Origin: Marinilabilia salmonicolor JCM 21150
GTDB taxonomy: Bacteria > Bacteroidota > Bacteroidia > Bacteroidales > Marinilabiliaceae
Reading direction: 5' to 3'
Assembly: GCF_000259075.1 (NCBI RefSeq)
Contig: NZ_AJKI01000063.1
Location: 62,001-126,000 of the forward strand
DNA: 64,000 nt
Part shown: piece after piece, positions 45,743 through 54,496 of the stretch
Layout: every line of letters starts with the position of its first letter
How positions within the stretch are numbered: the stretch's first letter is position 1
Translations under genes and position numbers: made by a program
The notes under the pieces: generated by a model
What the model was told of the DNA's origin: nothing
What the model saw: the letters and a program-made list of their open reading frames with translations, nothing else
Database searches by the model: none

Positions 45743-46993
45743 TCAAACATGATTAAAAGCTTCTTTAATGGCAGCAATTAAATCCTCCGGATCCTCCAAC
45801 CCTATACTCAGTCTTACCAGATTGGGATGAATGCCCAGTCGCTGTCTGTCCTCTTCCGAAACATCGACGTGCGTCATGGTAGCAGGATGCTCTGCCAGAC
45901 TTTCCGTTGACCCGAGACTTACAGCAAGCTTAAAAAGTTTCAGATGATCCAGAAACCTGAATGCTTCCTCTTCTCCCCCCGGAATGGTAAAGGATATCAT
46001 GGAACCTGTTCCCTCACATTGGTTTTCAAAGATTTTCTTCTGGGCATCTCCCTCTTCCAGGAAGCCAAGAAAATGAACAATCTCAACTTTTGGGTGACTT
46101 CGCACATATTCTGCCACTTTTATTGCACTGAGCGCTTGTCGCTCCATCCGGATCTTCAGTGTTTCAAGGCTGCGCATAACCAACCATGAAGAGTGCGGAT
46201 CCAACATGCTTCCCAGAAATGTACGCATTGCCTTTATTCCGGCAATAACATTCTTACTTCCAACGCAGGCACCGGCAATCAGGTCGCTGTGCCCACTGAT
46301 AAATTTAGTGGCCGAATAAACGACCAAATCTGCACCATGCTTCAATGGATGCTGAAAAACCGGTCCGAGAAAAGTATTGTCAACGGCCAGCAAGCACTTT
46401 TTATCTCCGGATGAGAAGGACTTCGACAACCGGTTGCACATTTGAATATCTATGAGATTATTGACTGGATTGCCAGGGGTTTCCACATAAATAAAAGAGG
46501 GAACCTCTCCAGGATACTTGGCATTGAGAAGTGCCCTGATGTCATCCTCCGTTTCTTCTGATGAAAACATTAAAATTCGTATCCCAAACTGCGGCAACAC
46601 ATGATGAATGAAATGATCAGTCCCCCCATACACAGGGGAACCAAACAGCAGAATATCTCCGGGTTTGAGATAAGTAAACATCATGGTTGAAATGGCTGCC
46701 ATTCCGGATGCAAAAAAAGCAGCGTCCTCTCCATCATCCCAAAGCTTCAGCCGTTGCTCTGCCAGATCAAGATTGGGATTGTTTACACGGCTGTAAATCA
46801 TTCCCATCTCCTCACCCTCATTCGGTTCCCGAAGGCCATAAGCCAACTCAAAAAAAGCTTTTCCTTCACGAGCAGAATTAAAGGCAAAAGTAGAGGTCTG
46901 AAACAATGGACATTTAACAGCGCCCTGATGTTCGGAAGCATGATAACCATACGACATCATCAGACTTTCAGGAGCATAGAAGTTTTTTTGCAT
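45743..46993 (-). CDS. Cys/Met metabolism PLP-dependent lyase or synthase
   Basis: A 416-residue fold-type I PLP enzyme of the cystathionine gamma-synthase / methionine gamma-lyase family. Features are IYSRVNNPNLDLAEQRL, FASGMAAISTMMF, the VYGGTDHFI loop, AVDNTFLGPVFQHPLKHGAD and the PLP-Lys motif YSATKFISGHSDLIAG. Position Cys116 of classical methionine gamma-lyases (YGCT) is Gly here (YGGT), which argues against that activity but does not settle it. VRLSIGLEDPEDLIAAI is the standard end. It is divergent from an outer-membrane protein gene. Confidence 0.88.
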   Translation of the reverse strand: MQKNFYAPESLMMSYGYHASEHQGAVKCPLFQTSTFAFNSAREGKAFFELAYGLREPNEGEEMGMIYSRVNNPNLDLAEQRLKLWDDGEDAAFFASGMAAISTMMFTYLKPGDILLFGSPVYGGTDHFIHHVLPQFGIRILMFSSEETEDDIRALLNAKYPGEVPSFIYVETPGNPVNNLIDIQMCNRLSKSFSSGDKKCLLAVDNTFLGPVFQHPLKHGADLVVYSATKFISGHSDLIAGACVGSKNVIAGIKAMRTFLGSMLDPHSSWLVMRSLETLKIRMERQALSAIKVAEYVRSHPKVEIVHFLGFLEEGDAQKKIFENQCEGTGSMISFTIPGGEEEAFRFLDHLKLFKLAVSLGSTESLAEHPATMTHVDVSEEDRQRLGIHPNLVRLSIGLEDPEDLIAAIKEAFNHV

Positions 46994-47140
46994 AACACAT
47001 GGATTTGATAATTCATTAATAAATCACGTCAAGTTAATTAGTTTAACTAAAATTAACAAAACCATTGATAACTATCCAGTCTTTTCCACAAAAAAAACCG
47101 GTTGTTCGAAGTGATTTATATCATGCCTGACAAATTTTTC

Positions 47141-47148
47141 TATTTTTG
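47141..47148 (+). promoter_or_regulatory. Possible -7 promoter box of outer-membrane protein gene
   Basis: TATTTTTG matches TAnnTTTG, 19 nt before the ATG at 47168. The -33 region is not convincing. Confidence 0.4.
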
Positions 47149-47167
47149 CAAAAACCCTGACTCGATT

Positions 47168-47941
47168 ATGAAACATTTACCTCTTTTTCTATTCCTTTTT
47201 ATTACAGTACCGGTAAACGCACAAATAACCACCAAACATCACCTGGGATTTTCGCTGGGCGCTGACCCTTTCCTGCTAGCCCGGTTTTATATGGAAGATG
47301 ATGACGACAATGACTACGATAACGATTATTCTTCAGAAGATGAGACGACCAGTTCCGTTGCACTTGCCATGTATTACAAATATAAGCCACATGTGAAATG
47401 GGAATTTGACATTGGAACCAAAGTGGCGGCCATCACTGACTATGAAGTTCATTATCGTACTGAAAACACACAAGCTGACATGGAATTCGGTGGTACTTTC
47501 AGCGCCTTCACTGCCATCAACTATTCAACCCATAATGCATTCGCAAAAGAAGGGTACACCCCGTTTTTCGCTGCGTTGGAAACAGGATGGACCGCCGCCC
47601 CCGGCAACTTAACCATTCACAATCAACAAACCGGCGATACCGAAGTCATTGACAATCTTTCAGGCTCCGTCTATTTCGAAGTCAGGGCAGGATTCAAATA
47701 TGGATGGGACAACAATGCTGCAGGCCTGTTTCTGGCGGTAAACAATCAATTCAACACCCGGACCGCAGACCGCGAATTGCGGGCAAGAGGTCTTCGGGAA
47801 CTCCCTAACATCGGACCAATCATCCTGGTGGGAATAAACTACGAATTTGGTTTAAGAAAAAAAGAGAAAAGGAAAAGACGGAAATCAAAGTCTGAAGTCA
47901 CCTATCCGGACTGGTTTCAACCGGGAGAAAAAAAACACTAA
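47168..47941 (+). CDS. Outer-membrane beta-barrel-like protein
   Basis: An exported protein of 257 residues from ATG 47168 (MKHLPLFLFLFITVPVNAQ signal peptide). The mature part alternates polar and hydrophobic residues in strands (LGFSLGADPF, VKWEFDIGTKVAAI, GFKYGWDNNAAGLFLAVNN), in keeping with a small barrel. An acidic loop (EDDDDNDYDNDYSSEDE) is near residues 40-57. The last 25 residues are basic. An in-frame GTG at 47102 would add a hydrophilic extension before the signal and is rejected. It converges on the DUF3267 gene with a 4-bp stop overlap. Confidence 0.78.
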   Translation: MKHLPLFLFLFITVPVNAQITTKHHLGFSLGADPFLLARFYMEDDDDNDYDNDYSSEDETTSSVALAMYYKYKPHVKWEFDIGTKVAAITDYEVHYRTENTQADMEFGGTFSAFTAINYSTHNAFAKEGYTPFFAALETGWTAAPGNLTIHNQQTGDTEVIDNLSGSVYFEVRAGFKYGWDNNAAGLFLAVNNQFNTRTADRELRARGLRELPNIGPIILVGINYEFGLRKKEKRKRRKSKSEVTYPDWFQPGEKKH

Positions 47942-48462
47942 TCAATCAGAAAAAAACCCATTTTTTCAGGATGATCCAGCACTTTCTTATGCCCGGGAAT
48001 TTTCTTCAGCATTTTAACGGCTACTAAATCCCCCCCTGCACCAATAATATAAATGTATCCGAAAACCCAAAGGCCCAGAGAGCCTGTAAAGAGTGCAGCC
48101 ACATAAGGGACAACCCCCAGCACCAGAAATGGCATTAAAGCACCCAACCTGTAATATTGAACCCGGATAGGCGTAGTGCAATGACAATAAGGAGTGTAAG
48201 AACGAGGTTCAATGCCGAACTTGATAGACTTATACCCCCCTCTGGCAAACATCCCGAATATCAACGCATGCAGTAATTCATGCATCGGAATTCCCAATAC
48301 AAGACATAAAAAAAAGAGAAACACACCGCTCCAACTCCAGTGAAGAAAGGGTTCCAGTCCATGCAACACAAAAAACGGAATTCCGGTAGCAAAGAGCACA
48401 GGAAGGATAAGCCCCACAGCTTTACGTGCTGTCTCTTCTATGGTCATCGATATTTCTCTCAT
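47938..48462 (-). CDS. DUF3267 putative membrane metalloprotease
   Basis: A 174-residue integral membrane protein with about four hydrophobic segments and a zinc-protease-like motif HELLHALIFG in the second, similar to S2P-type HExxH sites. DUF3267 members are uncharacterised. The ATG overlaps the stop of the periplasmic adaptor gene (ATGA, 48459-48462), so it is the last gene of the heavy-metal efflux operon. A role in pump processing, or a simple hitchhiker, cannot be told apart. Confidence 0.82.
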   Translation of the reverse strand: MREISMTIEETARKAVGLILPVLFATGIPFFVLHGLEPFLHWSWSGVFLFFLCLVLGIPMHELLHALIFGMFARGGYKSIKFGIEPRSYTPYCHCTTPIRVQYYRLGALMPFLVLGVVPYVAALFTGSLGLWVFGYIYIIGAGGDLVAVKMLKKIPGHKKVLDHPEKMGFFLID

Positions 48463-49589
48463 TGAATCAATCCAAATGCGCCCTTGGTCAAAAAGGATGC
48501 GTTCGCATCAAACTCTTCATAATTCAGAATACCTGACATCCCTTTCGCCAGATCAACCGCCTCAACCTCCCGGGGCATAAAAGAAAAGACACTATCGGTT
48601 TCGGCCTCTTTCAACAATACCCATTTACGATTTTCCACATCTACCACAGCCCCTTCAGGAAGCGTCCACATCTCGTCTGCCTGCATCAGAATCCTCGCAC
48701 GCACATACATATCAGGCAACAGCGAGGGAGCCGGTTCGTTCAATGAAGCATGAACCAAGATGGCTCTGGTTTCCGGATTTACCCTGCGTGCAATGCGGAC
48801 AATCTGTGCCTCATACACCGGAGAGCGTCCATCATCAGCTCCGATTAACACTTTCGTCCCTTCTGAAAGATCAGAAATGGCAGATTCATAAACATCCAGT
48901 TCGACAAAAACTTTTTCGGGATTCAGAACTTCCATCACCTTTAGACCTGGATTTAGGAACATCCCCTGCCGCACCTCCTGAAGTGTGACATTTCCGGCAA
49001 TGGGAGAACGAACATTAAGGGCGGAAATTATTTCTCCCGACTCTTCCAGGCGAGCAGCATCAACGCCCAAAAGTGAAAGCTGAGCCTTCAAAGCAGAATA
49101 TTCTGCACGGGCAGATAAAAACTCTGCACGAGCTTGCTCAAAAACTTTCCGGGAAGCAATTTCGTCCTCTAAAAGACCTTTCTGTCGCTCAAAGTCTGAT
49201 TGTAATACAGGCAAAAGGGCAGCAGCGTTAAGATACTCTTTTTGAATATTAATCAGTTCCGCCCCTTCAAGAACGAAAAGAGTTTCCCCCCTCTTCACCC
49301 AATCGCCCCGGGAGACATGGACCTCCCGAACACGTCCCCCTATAAGCGGACTTATTTCGGACAAATAACCGGGCATAACTGATACCTTCCCATTAGCATT
49401 AACTTCCCGGGAAACATCGTTTTTTTGCAGGGAGGCCAATTCCATCCCCGATGCCTCAAATTGTTCTTTGGTAACAATTACTGCTCCGTCTGAAAAAGAG
49501 GATTCATAATTGCTCTTTTCTTCCTTACTGCCTGAACAAGCTGTTATCAGCATAAGAGCTATTAGTGACAAAGAGAGTATCTTGTTCAT
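48459..49589 (-). CDS. RND efflux periplasmic adaptor (CusB/CzcB type)
   Basis: A membrane-fusion lipoprotein of 376 residues linking the RND pump to its outer-membrane channel. The signal LSLIALMLITAC ends at the lipobox Cys. The barrel-sandwich hybrid motif GGRVREVHVSRGDWVKRGETL, an alpha-helical hairpin (about 115-185) and VRSPIAGNVTLQEVRQGMFL are present. The adaptor lies 93 bp after the CusA-TolC fusion gene on the same strand, so the operon encodes a complete tripartite system. No N-terminal metal-binding His/Met cluster is evident. Confidence 0.92.
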   Translation of the reverse strand: MNKILSLSLIALMLITACSGSKEEKSNYESSFSDGAVIVTKEQFEASGMELASLQKNDVSREVNANGKVSVMPGYLSEISPLIGGRVREVHVSRGDWVKRGETLFVLEGAELINIQKEYLNAAALLPVLQSDFERQKGLLEDEIASRKVFEQARAEFLSARAEYSALKAQLSLLGVDAARLEESGEIISALNVRSPIAGNVTLQEVRQGMFLNPGLKVMEVLNPEKVFVELDVYESAISDLSEGTKVLIGADDGRSPVYEAQIVRIARRVNPETRAILVHASLNEPAPSLLPDMYVRARILMQADEMWTLPEGAVVDVENRKWVLLKEAETDSVFSFMPREVEAVDLAKGMSGILNYEEFDANASFLTKGAFGLIQ

Positions 49590-49682
49590 AACTTACTTTT
49601 TTTTCATTAACAATCACCGCAACCAACCTACCTTATTAATAAAGTAACTAAAAGGTTACAGGTATTTAGAAAGACTAAATAA

Positions 49683-52600
49683 TCAAAGCACCAGATAATT
49701 AATTTCCAGAACAATCCGGTTATAAGCCCGGAGATTTTCCAGATAATCAAGGACCAACTGCCGTGCCTGATCCATCACTGTAATGTACTCCAGCACGCTA
49801 ATCTGTCCTGAATCAAAGGATTTCCGGGCCACTTTTATCATCTCTTCGGCTTGTGCTTTTCGAGTGGTTTCATAGACCTCCAGTGTTCTGGAATATTTTC
49901 TGTATTGCCCCAACAAAGCCTTACGGTGCCCCGATAGTTGTATGCCGAAATTTTGATATTCGAGTCGTGCTGCTTCCATCTCCAGTCGAGACGACTTGAC
50001 CTTTGCATTCTGACTACTGAAAAACAGAGGGAAAGCAAGTCCCACTTCGAATCCCTTGTAAACCGGGGCATTCTTCACATCGTTGGATCCCTGAAAATAC
50101 CCCAGACTGATATCGGGGAGCCAGTTCATCTTATGGACATTCAACTGACTTTTCGCCATTTCTCCCTCAGCATTTTGCATAAGCAGCGCCGGATGCCCTG
50201 CCGGGTCGGATTGCTCAACAGACAAACGGGGAAGAGTATCTATTGATACACTGAAATCTTCATCCACCTGAAGTAACCCGGCCAAACGCTTCAAAGCTGT
50301 AGCCTTATCCTCAGAGGCCTGCATCAAGGTCACAGCCACCTCCTCTTTTTTGTTTCTGGCCACCAGGATATCCAATCGACTGCCTTCTCCGGACTTTTGC
50401 TTCATTTCTACTGCATCTGAATAAACCGAATAAAGAGAATCCAGTGACTGGTAGTGTTTTTCAATTTCCTCAAAGTAAACCACATCATAATATGCCAAAA
50501 GCACATTGCGCGTAAGTTCACGCTGATAAATACGATGACGATACAACTGCACCTCCTCATCGGCCTTCAGCACCTTCTTTTCAGCCATATAGACCAGAGG
50601 AAATTTCATTTGCTGACTCACCCCGAACACAGTAATGGGGTCGGTATTGTCAGCAGCAATATTGTTCTCGTCATAACTAACCGTTACTTCTGTTTTATCC
50701 AGCTCCCACGCAGTTGACGTCCGTTTCTCCGCAGCTTTCACCTTCAGCTCTGAAGCCAGTACACCGGCATTATTTTCCAGGGCGAGCTGAACAGCTTCCT
50801 CCGGACTAACCGCCATTTGGGCATTCATCACGACCGGCGCAAGCAAAACAAACACAATGGTAAGCCACTTAGGCATACCATATTTCCGAAGCTTAGACCG
50901 ATCTTCCATCAGACAATATAACACAGGCAGAACCACCAGCGTTAGCAGTGTTGCGGTTACCAGACCGCCTACCACCACAGTGGCCAACGGTCTTTGAACT
51001 TCAGCACCTGCTCCCGTGGAAAACGCCATCGGAAAAAATCCGAACGCAGTCGATGTTGCGGTCAGTAACACGGGCCGCAGCCGTTGACGCGCTCCTGTCA
51101 GAATCAGTTCTTTTAAATCGGTCATTCCTGAACGTCTTAAATCATGATAATGGTCAATCAACACAATGCCATTGAGCACCGAAACCCCAAACAATGCCAC
51201 AAAACCTACTCCGGCGGAGATGGAAAAAGGCATCCCCCGCATCCATAAAAACAAAATTCCACCAACCGCAGATAACGGGACAGCAGAAAAAACCAAAATT
51301 GCAGGACGAATACTTCCAAAAGCAAAATGCAGCATTATAAAAATCAGCAACAAGGCCACAGGCACCACAACAAGTAATCGCTGGCGGGCGCTGCGAAGAT
51401 TTTCAAACTGACCTCCATACTCCACGAAATAGCCTGGCGGCAAATCAACCCTGGCTGAAATGACATCTGCAGCATCTCCCACAACCGACTCCAGGTCTCG
51501 TCCCCTCACATTAACGCCTACCACAATGCGGCGACGTGTCTCATCCCTTGAAATCTGGGCAGGACCTTTGGCGTAAGATATATCTGCAACTTCTCCCATC
51601 GGTATTTTGCTGCCTTCCGGGAGTGTTACCATAAGATTGTGAAGATCTTCCACCGAATTGCGGGACTCCTGCGTGAGCCTTACCACCAGATCAAACCTTC
51701 TTTCACCCTCATAGACGGTCCCCACCGAAGCTCCGGCAAACGCGACATTGATCAATCGGTTAACATCGGCGATATTGAGCCCAAGAGAAGCCAGTTTTTT
51801 CCGGTTATAAGACACCAGCATCTCGGGCAATCCCGTGGTTTTTTCCAACACCACATCAGCGGCACCGGGAACTTCACGCATCAACTGCTGAATCTCTTCA
51901 CCTTTGCGGTTCAGCACTTCCAAATCATCGCCAAATACTTTAATTGCCAAATCGGCCCGGACTCCGGTGATCAACTCATTAAACCGCATTTCAATGGGCT
52001 GGGTAAACTCAATCTCCAGTCCCGGAATTTTCTTCTGAATCCGTTCTTTAAATTTATCAGCCAGTTCATCTTTAGTTTCCGCGGTTGTCCAACTCCCCTT
52101 TCTTTTCAGAGTTATAATAACATCAGTCTCCTCCATCGACATGGGGTCGGTAGGCACCTCTGCGGCACCGATGCGGCTGACCACCTGTCGGGTTTCGGGA
52201 AATGTTTTAACAATTTTTTCTATGCGGGTCATTATTTCGATGGTTTCCCCGAGGCTGGTGCCGGTTTTTAAAACCGGTTGAATTACGAAATCGCCCTCAT
52301 CGAGTGTGGGAACAAATTCTGCCCCCATACGGGTAAACAAAAAACCCGAACCTCCAAGCACTATTGCCGCCAGGATTATCACCGCTTTTTTATGATTCAA
52401 TGCCCAGGCTATGGTTGGGGCATAGAGTTTATTCAGAAAATCCATCAACCGGTCAGAGATGGTTCTTCGTTCCCGGTTGGAGGCTTTAATAAAAAGTGCT
52501 GATATGGCCGGAACAAATGTGAATCCGAAAACCATCGCCCCAAGGAGTGCAAAACTAAACGTGAGAGCCATCGGCCGGAACATTTTACCCTCCACCCCGC

Positions 52601-54011
52601 TCAAAGTCAGAATGGGGATAAGCACAATAATAATAATGACCTGACCGAAAACAGCTGACTTCATCATTTTTGAAGCGCCCTCAACAGATAACGAATCCCG
52701 GGCACGAAGCCGTTCATCTCCGGAAAGTTCCATCAATCCTTTTCGTCGGACATTTATTTTATACGAGATATACTCTACAATAATGACTGCCCCATCGATA
52801 ATAATTCCAAAATCAATGGCTCCGAGACTCATCAGGTTGGCATCCACACCTGTCAGATACATCAGCGAAAGGGCGAACAACAGACTCAATGGAATAATTG
52901 AAGCCACCACAAGTCCTGAACGCCAGCTTCCCAGCAAGAGTACCACAACAAAAATCACGATCAATGCCCCCAAAATCAGGTTTTCAGCAATGGTAGTAGT
53001 TGTCCGGCCGATTAACTCACTTCTGTCAAGGAAAGCATTGATATAAACGCCTTCCGGCAATGTCTCCTGCACCTCTGCCACACGCTCTTTCACACGGTCT
53101 ATTACCGCCTTGGGATTGGCACCTTTGAGCATCATCACCTGCCCCATCACCTTTTCACCTTCTCCGTTACCTGTAATGGCACCAAACCTGTTGGCACTTC
53201 CAAACTGCACCTCCGCCACATGGTGAACCAACACGGGGGTTCCGGAACGGTTGTCAACCACAATATTGCGAATGTCATCCAAGTCCTGAACCAATCCTTC
53301 GCCCCGCACAAAATAACTCTGCCCGTTGCGTTCAATATAACTGCCGCCCGCAACATTATTATTCTCCGATACCGCCATGTAAACCTCATCGAGAGTTATG
53401 TCAAGAGCCTTTAGTTTGGCCGGATCAACAGCCACTTCATACTGTTTCAGCAAACCACCCCAGGTATTTACCTCCACCACACCCTCGATACCCGACAATT
53501 GCCGTTTCACCATCCAATCCTGAATAGACCTCAATTCCATTGGAGTGTAACGACTTTCATATCCCGGTCTTACCTCCAGTGTATATTGATAAATCTCACC
53601 CAAGCCGGTTGAAACAGGGCCCATAAAAGGTTTTCCGTATCCTTCGGGAATAGCTTCGGATGCCGACTCTATCTTTTCAGCAATAAGCTGTCTCGGCAGG
53701 TAAGTTCCCAGGCTTTCATCAAAGACAATGGTGACCACAGACAGCCCAAACTTAGACACTGACCTGATTTCCTGAACTCCGGGAAGATTGGCCATCTCCA
53801 TCTCCACCGGATAGGTCAAAAACTTTTCCACATCCAGCGTGGAAAGATTCCGGGAAGTGGTAATGACCTGCACCTGGTTGTTTGTAACATCGGGTGTAGC
53901 ACCAATGGGCAACCGCGTTAGCGAGAATATTCCAAATGCTGCAACGGTCGCGGTAAAAAGAAACACCATCAGCTTATTTCGTACACTAAATCGTACTATA
54001 GTCTCAATCAT
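49683..54011 (-). CDS. Heavy-metal RND pump fused to TolC-like outer-membrane channel
   Basis: A 1442-residue fusion. Residues about 1-1040 are a CusA/CzcA-type HME-RND pump: LPIGATPDVTNNQVQV, the transmembrane motif DFGIIIDGAVIIVE, and LPIGATPD near the start are diagnostic. At residue 1046 an internal Met begins a perfect signal-peptide-like segment (MPKWLTIVFVLLAPVVMNAQ), and residues about 1066-1442 form an outer-membrane efflux (TolC/CusC) domain with helical repeats. In Bacteroidota such fusions are known. The precursor may be cleaved by signal peptidase into pump and channel (inference), or the channel may also be translated from the internal ATG. Substrate metal is not determined. Confidence 0.93.
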   Translation of the reverse strand: MIETIVRFSVRNKLMVFLFTATVAAFGIFSLTRLPIGATPDVTNNQVQVITTSRNLSTLDVEKFLTYPVEMEMANLPGVQEIRSVSKFGLSVVTIVFDESLGTYLPRQLIAEKIESASEAIPEGYGKPFMGPVSTGLGEIYQYTLEVRPGYESRYTPMELRSIQDWMVKRQLSGIEGVVEVNTWGGLLKQYEVAVDPAKLKALDITLDEVYMAVSENNNVAGGSYIERNGQSYFVRGEGLVQDLDDIRNIVVDNRSGTPVLVHHVAEVQFGSANRFGAITGNGEGEKVMGQVMMLKGANPKAVIDRVKERVAEVQETLPEGVYINAFLDRSELIGRTTTTIAENLILGALIVIFVVVLLLGSWRSGLVVASIIPLSLLFALSLMYLTGVDANLMSLGAIDFGIIIDGAVIIVEYISYKINVRRKGLMELSGDERLRARDSLSVEGASKMMKSAVFGQVIIIIVLIPILTLSGVEGKMFRPMALTFSFALLGAMVFGFTFVPAISALFIKASNRERRTISDRLMDFLNKLYAPTIAWALNHKKAVIILAAIVLGGSGFLFTRMGAEFVPTLDEGDFVIQPVLKTGTSLGETIEIMTRIEKIVKTFPETRQVVSRIGAAEVPTDPMSMEETDVIITLKRKGSWTTAETKDELADKFKERIQKKIPGLEIEFTQPIEMRFNELITGVRADLAIKVFGDDLEVLNRKGEEIQQLMREVPGAADVVLEKTTGLPEMLVSYNRKKLASLGLNIADVNRLINVAFAGASVGTVYEGERRFDLVVRLTQESRNSVEDLHNLMVTLPEGSKIPMGEVADISYAKGPAQISRDETRRRIVVGVNVRGRDLESVVGDAADVISARVDLPPGYFVEYGGQFENLRSARQRLLVVVPVALLLIFIMLHFAFGSIRPAILVFSAVPLSAVGGILFLWMRGMPFSISAGVGFVALFGVSVLNGIVLIDHYHDLRRSGMTDLKELILTGARQRLRPVLLTATSTAFGFFPMAFSTGAGAEVQRPLATVVVGGLVTATLLTLVVLPVLYCLMEDRSKLRKYGMPKWLTIVFVLLAPVVMNAQMAVSPEEAVQLALENNAGVLASELKVKAAEKRTSTAWELDKTEVTVSYDENNIAADNTDPITVFGVSQQMKFPLVYMAEKKVLKADEEVQLYRHRIYQRELTRNVLLAYYDVVYFEEIEKHYQSLDSLYSVYSDAVEMKQKSGEGSRLDILVARNKKEEVAVTLMQASEDKATALKRLAGLLQVDEDFSVSIDTLPRLSVEQSDPAGHPALLMQNAEGEMAKSQLNVHKMNWLPDISLGYFQGSNDVKNAPVYKGFEVGLAFPLFFSSQNAKVKSSRLEMEAARLEYQNFGIQLSGHRKALLGQYRKYSRTLEVYETTRKAQAEEMIKVARKSFDSGQISVLEYITVMDQARQLVLDYLENLRAYNRIVLEINYLVL

Positions 54012-54230
54012 AGGAAGTGAAGTTGATTGCTTATTGGTTAATTCTTTGACTAATCAGGGTTAAAAACCACTGGTAATTTACAAAATAAAAAAAACAGTTT
54101 CATTCAAAAAAACCAGTTACTATAAAACAACCTTTAGACAAGAGAGAATCTAAAATCATTCGTTGCGATTAAACATTAAACAATTATGCTCCCGGACTGT
54201 AAGTTATAAAAACCTATTGTTAAACCAAAA

Positions 54231-54236
54231 AAGGAG
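54231..54236 (+). promoter_or_regulatory. Canonical Shine-Dalgarno site
   Basis: AAGGAG lies six bases before the pterin dehydratase ATG. Strong Shine-Dalgarno sites are uncommon in Bacteroidota, and few genes in this window have one. Confidence 0.6.
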
Positions 54237-54242
54237 AATATT

Positions 54243-54491
54243 ATGAAAACACCTGAGAACTGGATTATTGAAAACAATCAACTAACCCACACTTTTGAAT
54301 TAAACAACTTTGTAGATGCTGTAGAGTTTGTAAATAAGATTGTACCGTTGGCGGAAGCAGCCGATCACCACCCGGACATTGAGCTATTCGGGTACAAAAA
54401 AGTAAAGATTAAATTAATGTCGCACGATGTTGGCGAAATTACTGATAAAGATGTAAATCTTGCAGAAAAAATCAGCAAACTGGCTGACTAA
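54243..54491 (+). CDS. phhB: Pterin-4a-carbinolamine dehydratase
   Basis: An 82-residue enzyme dehydrating 4a-hydroxytetrahydrobiopterin, the partner reaction of aromatic amino acid hydroxylases. The active-site signature EAADHHPDIELFGYKKVKIKL and SHDVGEITDKD is intact. No hydroxylase is in the window. It has a Shine-Dalgarno site and ends five bases before the convergent kinase gene. Confidence 0.92.
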   Translation: MKTPENWIIENNQLTHTFELNNFVDAVEFVNKIVPLAEAADHHPDIELFGYKKVKIKLMSHDVGEITDKDVNLAEKISKLAD

Positions 54492-54496
54492 GAGTA

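Noticed and set aside
51639-52271. Plus-strand open frame of 210 codons
   Set aside because: Antisense shadow of the RND pump gene.
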